Shown piece by piece: positions 1-13,200 of a stretch of DNA of 64,000 nt (positions are counted from its first letter, which is position 1; the number at the start of each line of letters is the position of its first letter). Location: assembly GCA_946902875.1 (NCBI GenBank), contig OX336358.1, forward strand, positions 15,431,694 through 15,495,693. Direction: 5' to 3'. The DNA comes from Nematopogon swammerdamellus (lineage: Eukaryota; Arthropoda; Insecta; Lepidoptera; Adelidae). The notes under the pieces are model-generated. The model did no database searches and was not told the DNA's origin. It worked only from the letters and a program-made list of their open reading frames with translations. A program made the position numbers and the translations under genes.

Positions 1-330
1 GCAAGAGGAGGTTGTGGTCTACGACATCGAATGCTTTCGACAAGTCGCAGAATATACCTGCAACCTTGTTCCTCTTGTCTACACCTTTTATTATCTCTCC
101 TACTAGCTTCATGCCAGCTGATTTTGTGGAGTGATCTTTACGGTATGCGTATTGGTTGGGAGGAAGAAGTTTATTATCCTCAAGATGCTTAATTACAGAG
201 TCAGATATAACAGATTCTATGATTTTAGATAGTGCTGGCACTAAACTTATAGGCCTATAGTTATTTGGGTCAGCTCTTTCGCCGGCTCCTTTATAAATGG
301 GACATACACGGGTCTGTTTTAGTACATTTG
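1..330 (-). mobile_element. LINE reverse transcriptase fragment (jockey/CR1-like)
   Basis: Read on the minus strand, this segment is one open frame of about 105 codons running off the left edge. It contains reverse transcriptase motifs in the right order: a P-IYKG segment, NNYRPISLVP, an L-NQYAYRK segment, and FCDLSKAFDVVDH, the last being motif A with its catalytic Asp. These are typical of jockey/CR1-class non-LTR retrotransposons. The frame is lost beyond about 330, so this is a fragment whose remainder lies outside the window or has decayed. Clade assignment within non-LTR elements is inference. Confidence 0.85.
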
Positions 331-576
331 GTTAGCCAATACTGATATGTATGGCGACAAACTATTTGAACATTTGGCAATCAACTCTCCCGACAACTCA
401 AAAATATCAAGACTGCTTTTTTTAGATAATTTGTCACGTATTAATTTTGAATTTTTTTCAGGTGTGACATAGGGTAGGCAAAAGGCTTGGTCGGCTTTTT
501 TTCGAATACATTCAATGTACAGACTTTCTTACCTTTACGATTTTATTATATGTATAGATTATTTATTATTAATGAT

Positions 577-1494
577 TGTCACGTGGTATCGAGATAAGAT
601 TTTTCTTCTTTATTTTTGAAAATTACCAAAATCCCAGCTTTGAACCCTTGTAACTTTTTCGTTTATGATTGCATCAGCACGAAATAAAATTTATTGGATT
701 TTACTATGTATCCTTCTTCTATAAAAAATATCATTTGATGAAGTTAATACAACGAATAGGACTTATGACCTCCGAAAATCCCGAGAACGAGCAAAAATAT
801 GACAGAATCTTAATTTCTTAATTCATTTAAAAAAAGACTGACAGCAATTGAGAGCTTCATTTTCTTTTGAAAAGTTCGCTAATTTACGCCCTTTCCAACG
901 GTATTCCAAATGTCATACAAATAATTCACTATGTGGTCAAAATTAGGGACATAGACCAGAATAGAACGACAACACGGGCACTTTGTAACAGGGTCACTTA
1001 CCTTTCGGTGGTCGCTTCCCGCACTGAGAGCGTTTTCCGGAGCATTTTCAAATTTAGAACATGTACCGGTCGCGCGGGCACTTTGTTCAATTCTCCAATA
1101 TTAATGTTTAGACTCTTGCAAATTATCTCTAATTTTGATCACATAGTGAATGATTTGTATAAAATGTGGTATACCTTTGGAAAGGGCGTAAACTAGCAAA
1201 CTTTTTAAAAGAAAACGACGCTCTCAATTGGTGCTGTTTTTTAAATGAATTAAGAAATTAAGATTCTGTCATCTTTTTACTCGTTCTCGGGACTTTGGGA
1301 GGTCATAAGTCCTTTTCATGGTATTAACTTCATCAAATATTTTTTTTTCTAAAACAAGGATACATCGTAAAGTTAAATAAATTTTATTTCGTGCTGATAC
1401 AAACATGAACAAAAAAGTTACAAGGGTTTAAAGCTGGGATTTTGGTAATTTTCAAAAATAAAGAAAAAAAATCGTATCTCGATACCACGTGACA
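577..1494. mobile_element. 918-bp foldback (long inverted repeat) element
   Basis: The two ends are perfect 20-bp inverted copies (tgtcacgtggtatcgagata at 577-596 and its complement at 1475-1494). The complementarity continues with small mismatches for about 400 bp on each arm (about 577-980 against 1090-1494), leaving a central loop of about 100 bp. No target-site duplication is visible in the flanks. No credible protein is encoded. It behaves like a foldback or MITE-type element; the superfamily is unknown. Confidence 0.8.
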
Positions 1495-1844
1495 CCTGAC
1501 AAAAGGTATGTTGGGTCAAAACGTTGCAAATGACCCCACTTACCTAAAAAAAAAATTAGTCGGTCGATGTGCCGAACACACTGTATACTATGAACTTTAT
1601 CACAGCCCTATTATTATTATAAGAGTGAGAATGGTTGCTAACCAACTTTAAATCGTTATAGATCCTAAATGGACATTCGAAATGAAAAATGATAAGAGAA
1701 ACCTAAAGATCATTTTCAAATACCTATTCAACGATACCCCACTTAACATAGTTAGTCAACTTTAATTTTTTTCTTTTTCACAATATGGCACCTAGTTGTC
1801 GCCATATTGAATTTTGATTACTGTCATGTCTTTAGTGACACTCG

Positions 1845-2010
1845 CAAGATTAAGACAAATCGATTGACGTAAGAATCATCAAAATCGGCCCACGCGTTTG
1901 GTCTCTAGTGTGCCACAAAGGAACAAACATACATACATACATACATACATACATACATAGGCTGATAAACACATTACCCTCCTTTGCGTCGCGCAGTCGG
2001 GTAATAAATA
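1845..2010. repeat. Lepidopteran dispersed repeat fragment with (CATA)n
   Basis: Contains the phrase agaatcatcaaaatcgg, shared with copies near 23730 and 33340, followed by a (CATA)n microsatellite at about 1927-1960 and a tail acacattaccctcctttgcg that recurs near 55280. It is a dispersed repeat of unknown class. The short ORFs across it are not genes. Confidence 0.5.
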
Positions 2011-2140
2011 AATAAATGAAGAAAACAGTACAAGGCCAATATTGAAGGTCCACATTTAAAATTTTTACGAATTTTAATTTTATTTATTGGAGTTTTAATT
2101 GGTTTTTTTTTTCAATATTAATTTTCAATAATGTGGGTTT

Positions 2141-2385
2141 CAACTTTTTTTTTATGGAACCTGACACGGTTGGCTACATCACCTACAACGTCCGTGATGT
2201 CAGCCCATAACACCGGGTGAACTAGGTGCCATGTCAGTGCTTCCCCCTTTGATCGTGCCGGCTACACTGAACTGGTCGGAAAACACAAACTATTTACATA
2301 GCCGTTTCGACCGACGTTTCATTCAGTGCGGTGGTACCAACCCGGGCGGGTTAGACCCTACCACCAAGTAAGATTAGGAGGGTGT
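2141..2385 (-). mobile_element. S2 SINE (5S-like family), 3' part
   Basis: On the minus strand this matches the body and A-rich tail of the S2 SINE family (full copies at 41167 and 55889): the cggtgttatgggctgacatc segment, the gtgttttccg segment and the terminal ccataaaaaaa tail. The 5S-like head is missing, so it is 5'-truncated, as expected of LINE-mobilised SINEs. Confidence 0.75.
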
Positions 2386-2499
2386 TGTTTTTTTAACTTT
2401 ATTGGAACACAAAGTTTTAGATTAGATTAAAATTCGTAAAGGACCTAATAAATTGGGAGTTATAGAATTATTACAACCTTCCTTCCTTCCTTCCTTATC

Positions 2500-2720
2500 C
2501 TTACCTATAATAAAATCCAACGTCTGCTTTCTGTATGTCTGAGTGTCTGTCTGTCCGCTTATAACTCGAGAACCACTGAACCGATTTTAATAAAACAAAA
2601 TTCTACGGATAGCTTGATTCTTCCCATCAACTATAGGCTACTTACTATCACGCTAAATGGCTTATGAGGTTAGCAGTGAAGTGAAATATGAGAGCGGGCG
2701 GAGCCGCGGGCACAGCTTGT
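2500..2720 (+). mobile_element. Helitron-like short repeat, subtype H2
   Basis: About 220 bp, nearly identical to 43437-43658 and to the reverse strand of 56368-56575. It begins cctataataaaatccaacg and ends ggagccgcgggcacagcttgt. Short lepidopteran repeats with this gaagccgcggg(c) terminal hairpin are commonly classed as non-autonomous Helitrons; that class is from general knowledge and is not proven here. A tetranucleotide ttcc run precedes it. Confidence 0.6.
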
Positions 2721-2994
2721 TTTCTATAATATACAGAGTTATTTTGTTGCTAGCTACCTTTTAAATCATCTCCGGACGGACGAACATAATAATATCTAAA
2801 CATCAAACTAACTAAACATAAAAAAAAATAATAATAATCTCTTGTCTCGGCAGTGAAGCTCGGTTGATGGGCGGAGGCTGCGGTTTCTGCGGTGGGAGAC
2901 AGTTCTGAACGGATTTACGTGGAAAAACGTTATTGAAAATCGGTCAAGCGCGAGTTTTACTAAAGCGCAGAGGGTTCCGTAAAACGTCGTCTTT

Positions 2995-3385
2995 TGACAT
3001 ATAAAAAAAATCTGTTAAGTGCGAGTTTTACTCGCGCAAGGAGGTTTCCTTATCTATCCGCTATAAATAACATCCGCCTATCGTTTGTCTTTCAACAATG
3101 CAATGTATAAAAGCCTGTGGCGCCATCTATTATTCAGTAGCGTGACTAATTGATTTTTCGTACGTTTGTTGTATGAGAGCCCCCCTTAATTTTTAACATT
3201 TTCTTTTTTTTTATTATTTGTTGTTATATCCGCCATAGTAACACATATTCTGTGAAAATTTCAACGAGCTACCTATTACGGTTCAAGAGATACAGCCCTC
3301 GGACAGACGGACGGACGGACGGACGGACAGACAGCGGAGGCTTAGTAATAGGCTTACGTACGGGATACGGAAACCTAATAACACA
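2995..3385 (+). repeat. Dispersed repeat H4 with (GACG)n microsatellite
   Basis: Closely matches 51285-51645: both have the gtgcgagttttactcgcgc start, the tgtataaaagcctgtggcgc block, a cggacggacggac microsatellite and a gggatacggaaacctaa end. Fragments of the same family lie at 3866-3985, 4130-4385 (minus) and 4440-4552. The ORFs rich in Thr-Asp-Gly-Arg are translations of the microsatellite and are not genes. Confidence 0.6.
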
Positions 3386-3624
3386 CACACACACGTGCGC
3401 AGAGTTATTAGTTATCTACCTATATTTTAGTAAGGTATTAGGGCATAATATACCATATACATAACTAGATGAAGCAGTGGTTATTTATAAATGACTTCTC
3501 TCGAATAATGTATCTACATGTAATAATTTAATGTAATAAAAATGTTGTAAATTTTCCAAATAAATAAAAAGATCCAAGTACAAAATTAAATCGCCAGACC
3601 TCAAGGAACTGAAACTGTTTTCAG

Positions 3625-3843
3625 AATCACCATTCGAAGAGGTGACAGACTCGCTGTACGAGAGAAGCGTACAGTTCCTGATGACCCACGACCTGCGCCT
3701 CGACCTGCCGGAGACATTCTTCCGCGGAGCGACGCTGAAGCTGTCACCGCGGGCGCTCACCAGGACTGGAGCCCTGGTGCACGTCGATATAGAACCGAGC
3801 AGCAATGATGTGGGAGATGGGAGGATATTCTTCAAGAAGATCA
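3625..3843 (+). CDS. Osiris-like gene, first visible exon
   Basis: Acceptor actgttttcag at 3614-3624 and donor gtaagt at 3844. The exon starts with the last two bases of a codon and ends in phase 1. It encodes a pre-membrane domain including VTDSLYERSVQFLMTHDL and GATLKLSPRALTRTG. A methionine start is absent, so this is an internal exon. Confidence 0.75.
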
Positions 3844-4183
3844 GTAAGTGTTCAAATCTTTTTTAGGGCTCCGTATCCGGTAAGGGACCCTATTACTAAG
3901 CCTACACCGTCTGTCTGTCCGTCTGTATAACCGGATTTTGTGAACATTTCAACCGGCTACCTATCTCATACATAGAACCCTAAAAATCTGATCAATTATT
4001 CGAACAACTCTCATTGATTGTCACATGTATATCGAAAATGTTGACGACGTTTCTGTGTTTCGCCGTAAACCTATCATGATGGTTTCTCTATGCCTATGAT
4101 GTTCACCAATGGAAGAATGCGATTTTAATGGTTCCGTATCCGGTACGAGACCTTATTACTAAGCCTACGCCTTCTGTCTGTCT

Positions 4184-4217
<34 letters not shown>

Positions 4218-7200
4218 CTGTCCGAGGGCTGTATCTCTTGAACCGTAATAGGTAGCCCGTTAAAATTTTCACAGAATATGTGTTATTATGGCCGATATAA
4301 TAACAAATAATAAAAATAAGAAAAAGTAAAAAAATCATGGGGGTTCCCATAGAAGAAACTAAAAAGCTTATGCGCGCCACGCCATCTACCGAAAGGAGTA
4401 GGAAGCATTTTAACTAATCATGAACTTTAACTAATATAAAGCATTTCATAAACACGCCATAAATGGCGTGAGTGGTACGGACGGACGGACAGACAGACAG
4501 ACAGACAGACGGCGTAGGCTTGGTAATAGGGTCCCGTGCCGGATACGGAACCACAGATTACTTAATAGTTACTTCGTAACAGATAAATCACTCCATAGAA
4601 AATGTTCCTACCTTCGGGCTTTAATAGCCTACTGTTTCACGTCGCCAATCGCTGCGTGCGAAAATGTACCTTAACGATCGAGTGTAAAGTGGTTATTGCT
4701 TTGCAGCTGCGCGCAGTTGCGTAGGCGAGCGTCTACATATGTATACTTCGCGCGGCTGACGAATTTCCACTGAAATAGAACGCCGGCGCCGCGGCGGCGG
4801 CGGCCCGTCGTAGGTAGTTAGCGCGCGCAAGTACATAGAGTGCGTGACGCCTGACGGAACCCTAAAAAGTTAAATATTAAGGGGGGGTTCCCTTAATATT
4901 TTACTACAATCATATCGAAAAGCTGGAAAAGCGCCATCTACCGAATGGGCATTTAACTAAACTAACATTTTTCCTAAAAAAATTATGACTGATAGATGGC
5001 GTGAATGATACAAAGGACTAATAAATCTATACAAATTAAGGCGGAAATAAGACTCCTAACGCGAGATACCTACGTGCGAGCGCGACCGCGTGATTGGTGC
5101 GCAATAAGAAGGAAAACTTTTCTACGGAACACATAGGGTTCTGTAGCCAATTGTTAAACAACGTTCTCATTTAACAGGTTTTCCTTTTTCCACAGAGAAG
5201 TACTTCCAGAAGAAACTCTTCATGGCAGGGCTCGCCATCCTGCTGGTGGTGAAGCTGATCAAGCTGAAGCTCTTCTTCGTGCTGCCGCTCATCATCGGCG
5301 TCGGGGCTGCGAAGAAGATGATCCTCAAGTTCGTCCTCTTCATCTTCCCCGCGCTCAGCCACATCTTCAAGCTGTGCTCGTGGTATCACCAGAACTATCA
5401 CACCACCAAGTTCCACCACCATCACCATCTGATATCACACCACCATCATAAGGTATGCCATTGTACGGTCGGGCGCTTTATGTCTAATTCGCAAAATGTC
5501 CAAACCTATCAATAATAGTTGACTAATCGTTAACAGGGTAAACAGCCAAGCAACAGCCGGCACTGATGGGAACAAAATAATGGGTCCACGAGAAAACGCT
5601 CGACTTGGCTGGCAAGGTGTCTCACTGAGCGTGGTTTCGGGTGGTTCATCTGGTCATGTCGACTGCACCAAAATGGTTCATCGGAGTTGGTTTTAATAAA
5701 AAAAATATATAGAAAATATTTTTTTCGCGTAAAGAACAATCAAACAGAAAATCAGAGTTGTCACTGGACCAGGTCCCGGGGATTTTTTTAATCTCTACCT
5801 ATCCCACTGTATTTGTATAAGTAAGGGAATTCAGAGGTGTTTCAGGATCATAGACCTATGTATAATAAGAAAAAACCCCATACCCCAACTTTATGGTCAG
5901 CGTGTAATCCAACCGGATAGAACAAATTGTGACAAGTTCGAGGGCAGCTTTGCGGCCTATAAACAGGGTAGCAGTATTTCAGGATAGTACGTGGATATTC
6001 GCTGTGTCTGTCTGTCCCATTGTGAGACATGTGTAATGTAATGCTTGTCTCCAGGCGCCGCCAGCGTACCACGCGCCGACCGGGCACGTGTCGTACGGTC
6101 CTCCGCACTCCGCACACTCCGGCCACGGAGGTCACGTCGTGGTCCAAAACGAGCCGTCATCGGGACACGAACACTACCCGCAGGACTGGGAACTCTCTGG
6201 TCCTGGACTTGGAAGCGAGTGAGTACCGATGATAGCCACAGCTGATTTCTAGGCAGCGTTCTACTCTAGTCCAGTAAAGCCAGTAATCCGAATGGAAGTG
6301 GTTCAGGACAGCCTTGTCACCCGCTTTGCAGTTTTGAGCACCAGCTCAAAACTGAGGGTTCTGGCGTCTTTCGTGCTGGGGTCTCGGAGGCCCTTCTCGC
6401 CTCCGGTGAGTGTCCACTTTTTGAAAGCATGCTAAATTTGGCCGCTATGCTTAGCTTAGGTACCGCCTGAAAGTGACCATAAAGGGAGCCGCTTCTCGGC
6501 GGTAATTTCAAACTCAAATTTAGAATCGTTTATTAGCGGCCAGCTCAATTTGAATAAATGTCACCGATGCTCCATCCGCGAGTTCCCGCTGGCTGTTCAA
6601 AATTTTTAATATTATTTTCCGCGGGAGTGGAGGGTTTATTTACCAACTAAAAATGTTATCAATTATTCGAAAAACACGCATTTATTGTCACAGTTTATCG
6701 AAAATGTTGACGTTTCCGTGTTTTGCCGTAAACTTATCATGATGGTTTCTCTACGCCTACGATGTTCACCAAAAGGAGAATGCGATTTATCTTTCCCCCA
6801 CGCTAATTACATATACAGGCTGGCTATGCTAAATTTTCAATTTGTAAAATTGCAGATACATAGCGGCCGGAGTTCACCGCAATGCCATCGCTAACTTCAA
6901 ACCTCACATGGACGATGTTAACGACATCAACTCGTGGGGTCTGGGATTGCCTCCAGGTAAATACTTCTTTTATTAATTACCCTTCAGGGATTTCCAAGGT
7001 TGCGATTGGTTTTCATAGATCTGATTATCTGCACAAGAATAGAATAGAATAAAACGGAACGATACGGAACGGAACTCAACGAAACAGAAAAGAACATAAC
7101 AAAACATCACCAAAATCATGGGTTTTCATGCCAGAGCAGCGCCGGCTGCCCCGGTCGCGGCACAGCAGCATAAATTTTCTCATCAAACGGGCTCTTGCCA

Positions 7201-10200
7201 CGGTCAATATTCCCAGCCTCTTAGAACCCCTCGGTTTGAGCCGCGACGATGGCAGGAAACCCGATTGCAAGACTCTTGTCCCGTGGAGCCGTGGTAGAGC
7301 GTTGGTGCGGGATGCCACGTGTGTGGACACCCTCGCTCCATCACACCAAAACGGCTCCTTCCGCTCTGCTAACTCCTCTGCTCTCAGTGCAGAAAACTAT
7401 AAAAAAGGAAAGTACTCAGGCCTTGTGGGCCACTTTGAATGTCTAGCGTTCGCGGTGGAAACGGTTGGCGTGTGGTCACCTGACACCAAATCTTTCGGCA
7501 AGGATTTGGCTAAACTCCTTGTCGATAAGTCGGGTGACCGTCGCGCCGGTGCTTTCTTCACACAGCGTGTAGCGCTAGAGATTCAGAGAGGCAATTGTGC
7601 AAGTGTCCTAGGTACGGCAGGCGAGCTGGTAGAACAGGAAGAAATTTACCTACTCACCTAGCACTCCCACCGCACCCCCGACTCTTAACCGGCGACACCC
7701 TCCTTTTTCTTCAATAAATAAAAAAAATACATAGATATATATAATTAGATTTATTTCTTCATTCACTTATGTGAATGAAGAAATGCTCTTATGAGCAACA
7801 GCATAAAATATAGAATAAGGAGGAAAGGGAACCCTGCTCAGCTTACGAGCTTGCTGCAGATCCCTCCCGATGAGAGTGCTGCAGAGCTGGTCTTCCGCTG
7901 CTCCCAACACACATAATCATATAACAATTTTACAACGTAACTGAAGTATGGTGAATGCTGAAGCTTTGTCGTGTATCCTTTCAGGACAAGCATCGATGGC
8001 CCCGTCCGCAGGCTACATACCGACCAGTGTCATGCCGAACTCCTTACCGACCATGGCAACATCACCGACTGGACACCACGCATCGAGACCTATATTTATC
8101 AACTCTGGGAGGTACATAATTGTTTTTCTTGAGTGGGCGATTTGTCTCAAGAGTTTCAGGTTCGATTTCTGGTCGGGAGGTATTTTTTACTTTGCATCTA
8201 TAAATATCTTCTGGAGCTCTCTTCTCCTTGTGATTCTACATTGCCAGATTACCCACTGGTACTTACTCGTGGTAATGATATATATGGGAATTTTGTTTCA
8301 GGCCAATTGGTCCGCCTGGGGGTGTTCAGATAACGCGACAAAGACGGCCTACCAGCAAGGACCTTTCCCTACAAGCTGAGAAAGAAGCATTGGTGAGAAG
8401 TATTTTTATGAATGATCCTTCCTCCACTGAACCGATAAACTCTGGAACGCTCTCCCTGCCGTCATATTTCCTCCCAAGTACAGTCTCGGGTAATTCAAGA
8501 GACGCGTTAATAGGCACCTGTTAGGCCGGCATGGCATTCGCAAACCCCACATGCGGCCGAATGTTCACTGGCGTCGTTAGACACCTTATGGGTGGCTCGA
8601 CGTGACATGTCACGGATACTATAAAAAAATTAAACCTGATATAGTTGGCTATAAAGAGGCACAGTAGAGTATTCATGTATGGCTACATCACCAGCTACCA
8701 TCTGTCAGGCCCTTAAATCTTATTACTAATGAAACTACATGCTATGCAAGTCTGGTGTTATCAATCCTGTAGGATTTCTTTATAGAAGAAATAGTGATAC
8801 GGACAATGAAACAACGCAATCAACTATTTTTAAAAGGGAGCTACGTTTCACTTTTGGACAAAATCTCCTTTCAGTTAACTCACCTGTATCCGTAAAGACG
8901 TGCCTTCGATTTCAATCATAGAAGTGCTTATACGAAAGTGATGAACCATTTTATTTTTCATGTTGTTACTAACAGCCGGCACGGGTGGCTGTGCCCAAAA
9001 GTCTAAATGAGGATCAGAACAACAGCATAACACCACCATCGTACCGTGTGGGGCCGGTACTTTAAAAGCATCTCTCCACATGTATGTCGTAAAAGGCGAC
9101 TAAAGGATATGACTCCCTTCTTATATTACTAGGTGGTAGGGTTTAACCCGCCCGGGATGGTACCACCGCACTGAATGAAAGGTCGGTCGAAACGGCTATG
9201 TAAATAGTTTGTGTTTTCCGTTCAGTTCAGTGTAGCCGGCACGACCGAAGGGAAGCACCGACGTGGCACCAAGTTCACCCGGTGTTATGGGCTGACATCA
9301 CGGATGTTGTAGGTGATGTAGCCAACCGAGTCAGTTTCCATAAAAAAAAAACTCCTCGCGAAACCACGCCGAGAGACGTCTTGCCATAAGGCCCAAAAAG
9401 GTCGACGTCTAATTTAATGACGCTCCCTTTGAAGAATCCCAGGTTATAAGTACCCACTGAACACTCACTGGAAGACAATTCCGGCGGCGGGTGGCGGAGT
9501 GGTTTGGCATCGGCCTCTCATGCGAGAGATCCTAGGTTCGCACCCGGGCGACGTGTACCAATGAGTTTTTTTGGACGAAAAAATTTACGTGCATACCTAC
9601 ACCTGCTGCTTCACCGTTCGGAACCGGTGTAAAACTGTAGGTCCCTTGCCCCTTACTAGGCGGTAGGCTCAAATTGTAGCCGACTGGGTTGGTACCACCG
9701 TACTGGATGTAAGATGGCCGCATAGTAGCCTCAGTTGTGTTCTCCTCTAGTCCAGTATAGCCAGCAATCCAGAGAAGTCTCCGGTATATCACCTACCTTC
9801 TTGGAGGTGATATTGGCTGGTTGGAGCATGTGCTTTGGCCCCTCCGACTCAGCCACCCATACCGGATTACATAAAAAAAATCCATATTTTACGATACAGG
9901 AACGGTTTGAAAAAGCGATTCGGTCTCAGAAGTTGCGTGAATTTATAAAGACAATGACTAATGATTCAGCATGTATGATCTCAGCTCCGCGCAGCGGCGT
10001 TAGCAGCGCGCGCGCCGCCGTCACCCGTGCGGGACGAGGTGCTGCGCGTGTCGGCGGCGCAGCTGGCGGAGGCGACGCGTGCGCAGGCAGAGAAGAAGCT
10101 GGTGCAGCAGCAGCAGCAGATCCTGGCCGCCACCGACCCCGTCAGTATTCAATTTTCCTGTATGGGTGGCTGTGTCAGAGGGGCCAAAGCACATGCTTCG

Positions 10201-13200
10201 ACCAGCCAAAATCACTTTCGGGACGAAATCGGAGATTTTCCTTTAGAATGCTAGCTACACTGGACTAGAGGAAAACACACCCGAAGCTGGTATGCAGCCA
10301 TCTTTCTTTCAGTACCACCGGTGCGGTGGAACAACAGACAGTTTGAAGAACTATCGGAATGAAACCTCCATTTGCTGTTGAAATTCTGCTGGCATCGAAG
10401 CTCTTAAATGTGCACCTTACATAGTACCAAAAGGTAACCTTTATTTAACAGGTCAAAATAAAGGCATTTGGTCTTCAGATTTCAATTTTCGCACCGCTAG
10501 AGCGCGAAAGTGGTCGAAACGTGTAGGCAAAATGCAATAACGTCTGTTTACGCCCTTGAATCAATAACGAATATGCTCCTGTCAGGCTGTCATGACATTC
10601 GCAATCCCCGTGCATCAATGAACACCATCAGACACCTAATTACTCCTAGGTGTAACGTTACCACAGTCACTAAGCCAGCGTTCAAGTTTCAAATGCTGGG
10701 CATACGCCTCCACCTCCGCATACGCATCCGCTCCTCCCGACCTTCAGCGGCACAGAACCACTGTTTGTCTATAACGCTATCCCTGCCCATAAATCTCCCC
10801 CCAAGTACAGTCTCGGGTCCTTCAAGAGTGCAAATAGGCACCTGTCAGGCCGGCATGGCATTCGCGTAAAAATAAGGATGTAGATAGTCCTCTTGACCAC
10901 ATTTTCTTCTTTCAGGACACCGTATCTGCAGACAGGTTCTACGGCGCTCTGGTGGAGAAGGTGGAAAAGGTGCTGATGCCGCTGGGAGCTCGCGAGCAGG
11001 GTTGTCGCGAGCGGGCTGTCTGCTCGCTGTACAGGGATCCCATACAGCACACTCCGTACAGCAATCTAGTCTCCAATGAGCTTAGCAAGTACGTGTTTTA
11101 AACTCTATGTTATGGCTGTTATTTTGTACTGTTTTTCCACCCCCATCTGCTGCATTCCAAAGGTTGGTTTCTTAAAAATGACGCATGGGTCCATCTTGGA
11201 GTACTGCTCGCACTTGTGGAATAGCTCAGCTAAATACCAGCTTGCGCCGCCGCTAGACTCAATCCAGCGTCGTGCCGTGCGACTGGTGGGTGACCCTGTG
11301 GTGTCCCGCGACTTAGAACCCTGCAACTTCCTAGGGACGTGTCGGCTCCCTAAGTGTGTTCTATCGTCTATTTAATGGGTAGTGTTCGGAGGAGCTGTTT
11401 AACGCTATTCCGCGCCGTCCCCATTCCACCTCCGCACTATGCGTACTGGGCAGGGCATGCACCCCTATTCAATCGACCTACCAACCGGTCCTGTAGGTAT
11501 TTTATTCACAGAACCGGGAAAATGTGGAACGCACTCCCTGCCCATCTATTTCCTCCCAAGTACAGCCTGGGGTTTTTCAAAAGTGGCGTGAAAAAGCTCC
11601 TGTCAGGCCGGCATGGCATTGGCAATCCCCGTGCATCACAGAATGTCCATAGGCAGTGTTAGACACCGACTTGTATGTGAAACGATGCCACATGTCGCGC
11701 TATCCATAAAAATGGCTTTAAACTAACCTTTTGGCTGCTTTGGGATGGCACGGCATAAAACGTTTCTCGTTAAAAAAGTTATACATTTTGTTTCCGTTTA
11801 ATTTTCGCACAGGTCGACTGGAAAATTGAGTTATTTTGGTTATAATTATAAATGTATTCTTTACACTTATCCTTTTGGCTACTTACTGGTTGTTTCCTAA
11901 AAGTTTCACATTAAACTAAACTGTTCTCAGTAGCGATTCCTGGTGCTGAGTATTGGGTTGGCTCTGGCTAAGGATTTTTTTTTCATAATTTCATAATTTA
12001 CTCGTTAATTTATTTCTACCACAATGAGTTCAAAAACAGAAAGACCATTATATTCCCTTTTGCTGTCTTATGTACAGACTTTAAATTCGATAAACTTGGG
12101 CAAGGGCGAGCGTTTTGAACAATTAAGTTTTTCAGAAAATGGCCTCGTTGAGAACGGTGTTTCCAAAACAAAATTCTCATTTGTTTTTGCTTATTACTTC
12201 AATATTAATACTGGCATTCATTATATTTGGTTTGGCGGCGCCAACCTAGCCAACTTGAAAGGAATCGCCCCTGACTGTCTTATCCCTCGTGGTTGCGAAG
12301 AAATAACACACATTTCTAAGATAATCATCATCAATCAAATGATGACAACTGTGTGTACTTATATATTACGTGTCATGCTTACACCCATTGATGTCATCGG
12401 ACAATGTGAGTGTATTTACAGTTGCTTGCTTGGAGTAAACGGCATTCAGAGCTTGTCCGGTTAGCACGGTTAATTCTTGACATTTGAAAGTTGTACAACT
12501 TTTAATGCAGTCGTGTCAAAGTCGAGTATAGATTATTCTCGACAACTTTTTGTGTTTATAAATAGGTAGGTACTCCAAAGGAATTTTTTTTTTGCTTTTT
12601 TAATAATAAATAAATTAAAGATTTATCTATCATTATTCATACTTGCTTGCATTTTCAAATTACAAACGAGGTACCTATAATGAATTGGAAATTGGGCATT
12701 GAGGTTAAATGAAATTAAAGAAATAAGACAGACAAACATTTACTAAATAGCGTAAAAAAAAGCACTTGGAATTTTCACACGGTTCCCTACACTTTATTCA
12801 GCCAATCTACGTGAGTTGGTGTGGCGGCGGCGAGAGAGGGGGGGGGGGGGGGGGGGGGGGGGGCGCAGTCAGTAGAGCATGTCGGCTCTCGGCTCAGCCA
12901 GCGAAAGATGATCGCGCACCGCACGCGCTTATCCCCGCCCCCCCCCCCTCCCCCCCCCCCCCCCCCCCCCCCCAATCCGAACCGCGTTCTGCTTGCGCGC
13001 GCGCATTCACTTTCGTTTCCTTCGTTCATCTCACACGCACTACTTATTCCCTCTAGCTGTCTTCACACACACACACCGACACAAACAAAGATGTTTAGAA
13101 ACATTTATGAATTCAGAAGTTTCGGGAAATTCACCAATAACTTTTATAATATTTGTTTTGCTATGTTTGCAGAGACTCATCTGAACTGCAGCCACCAGGC

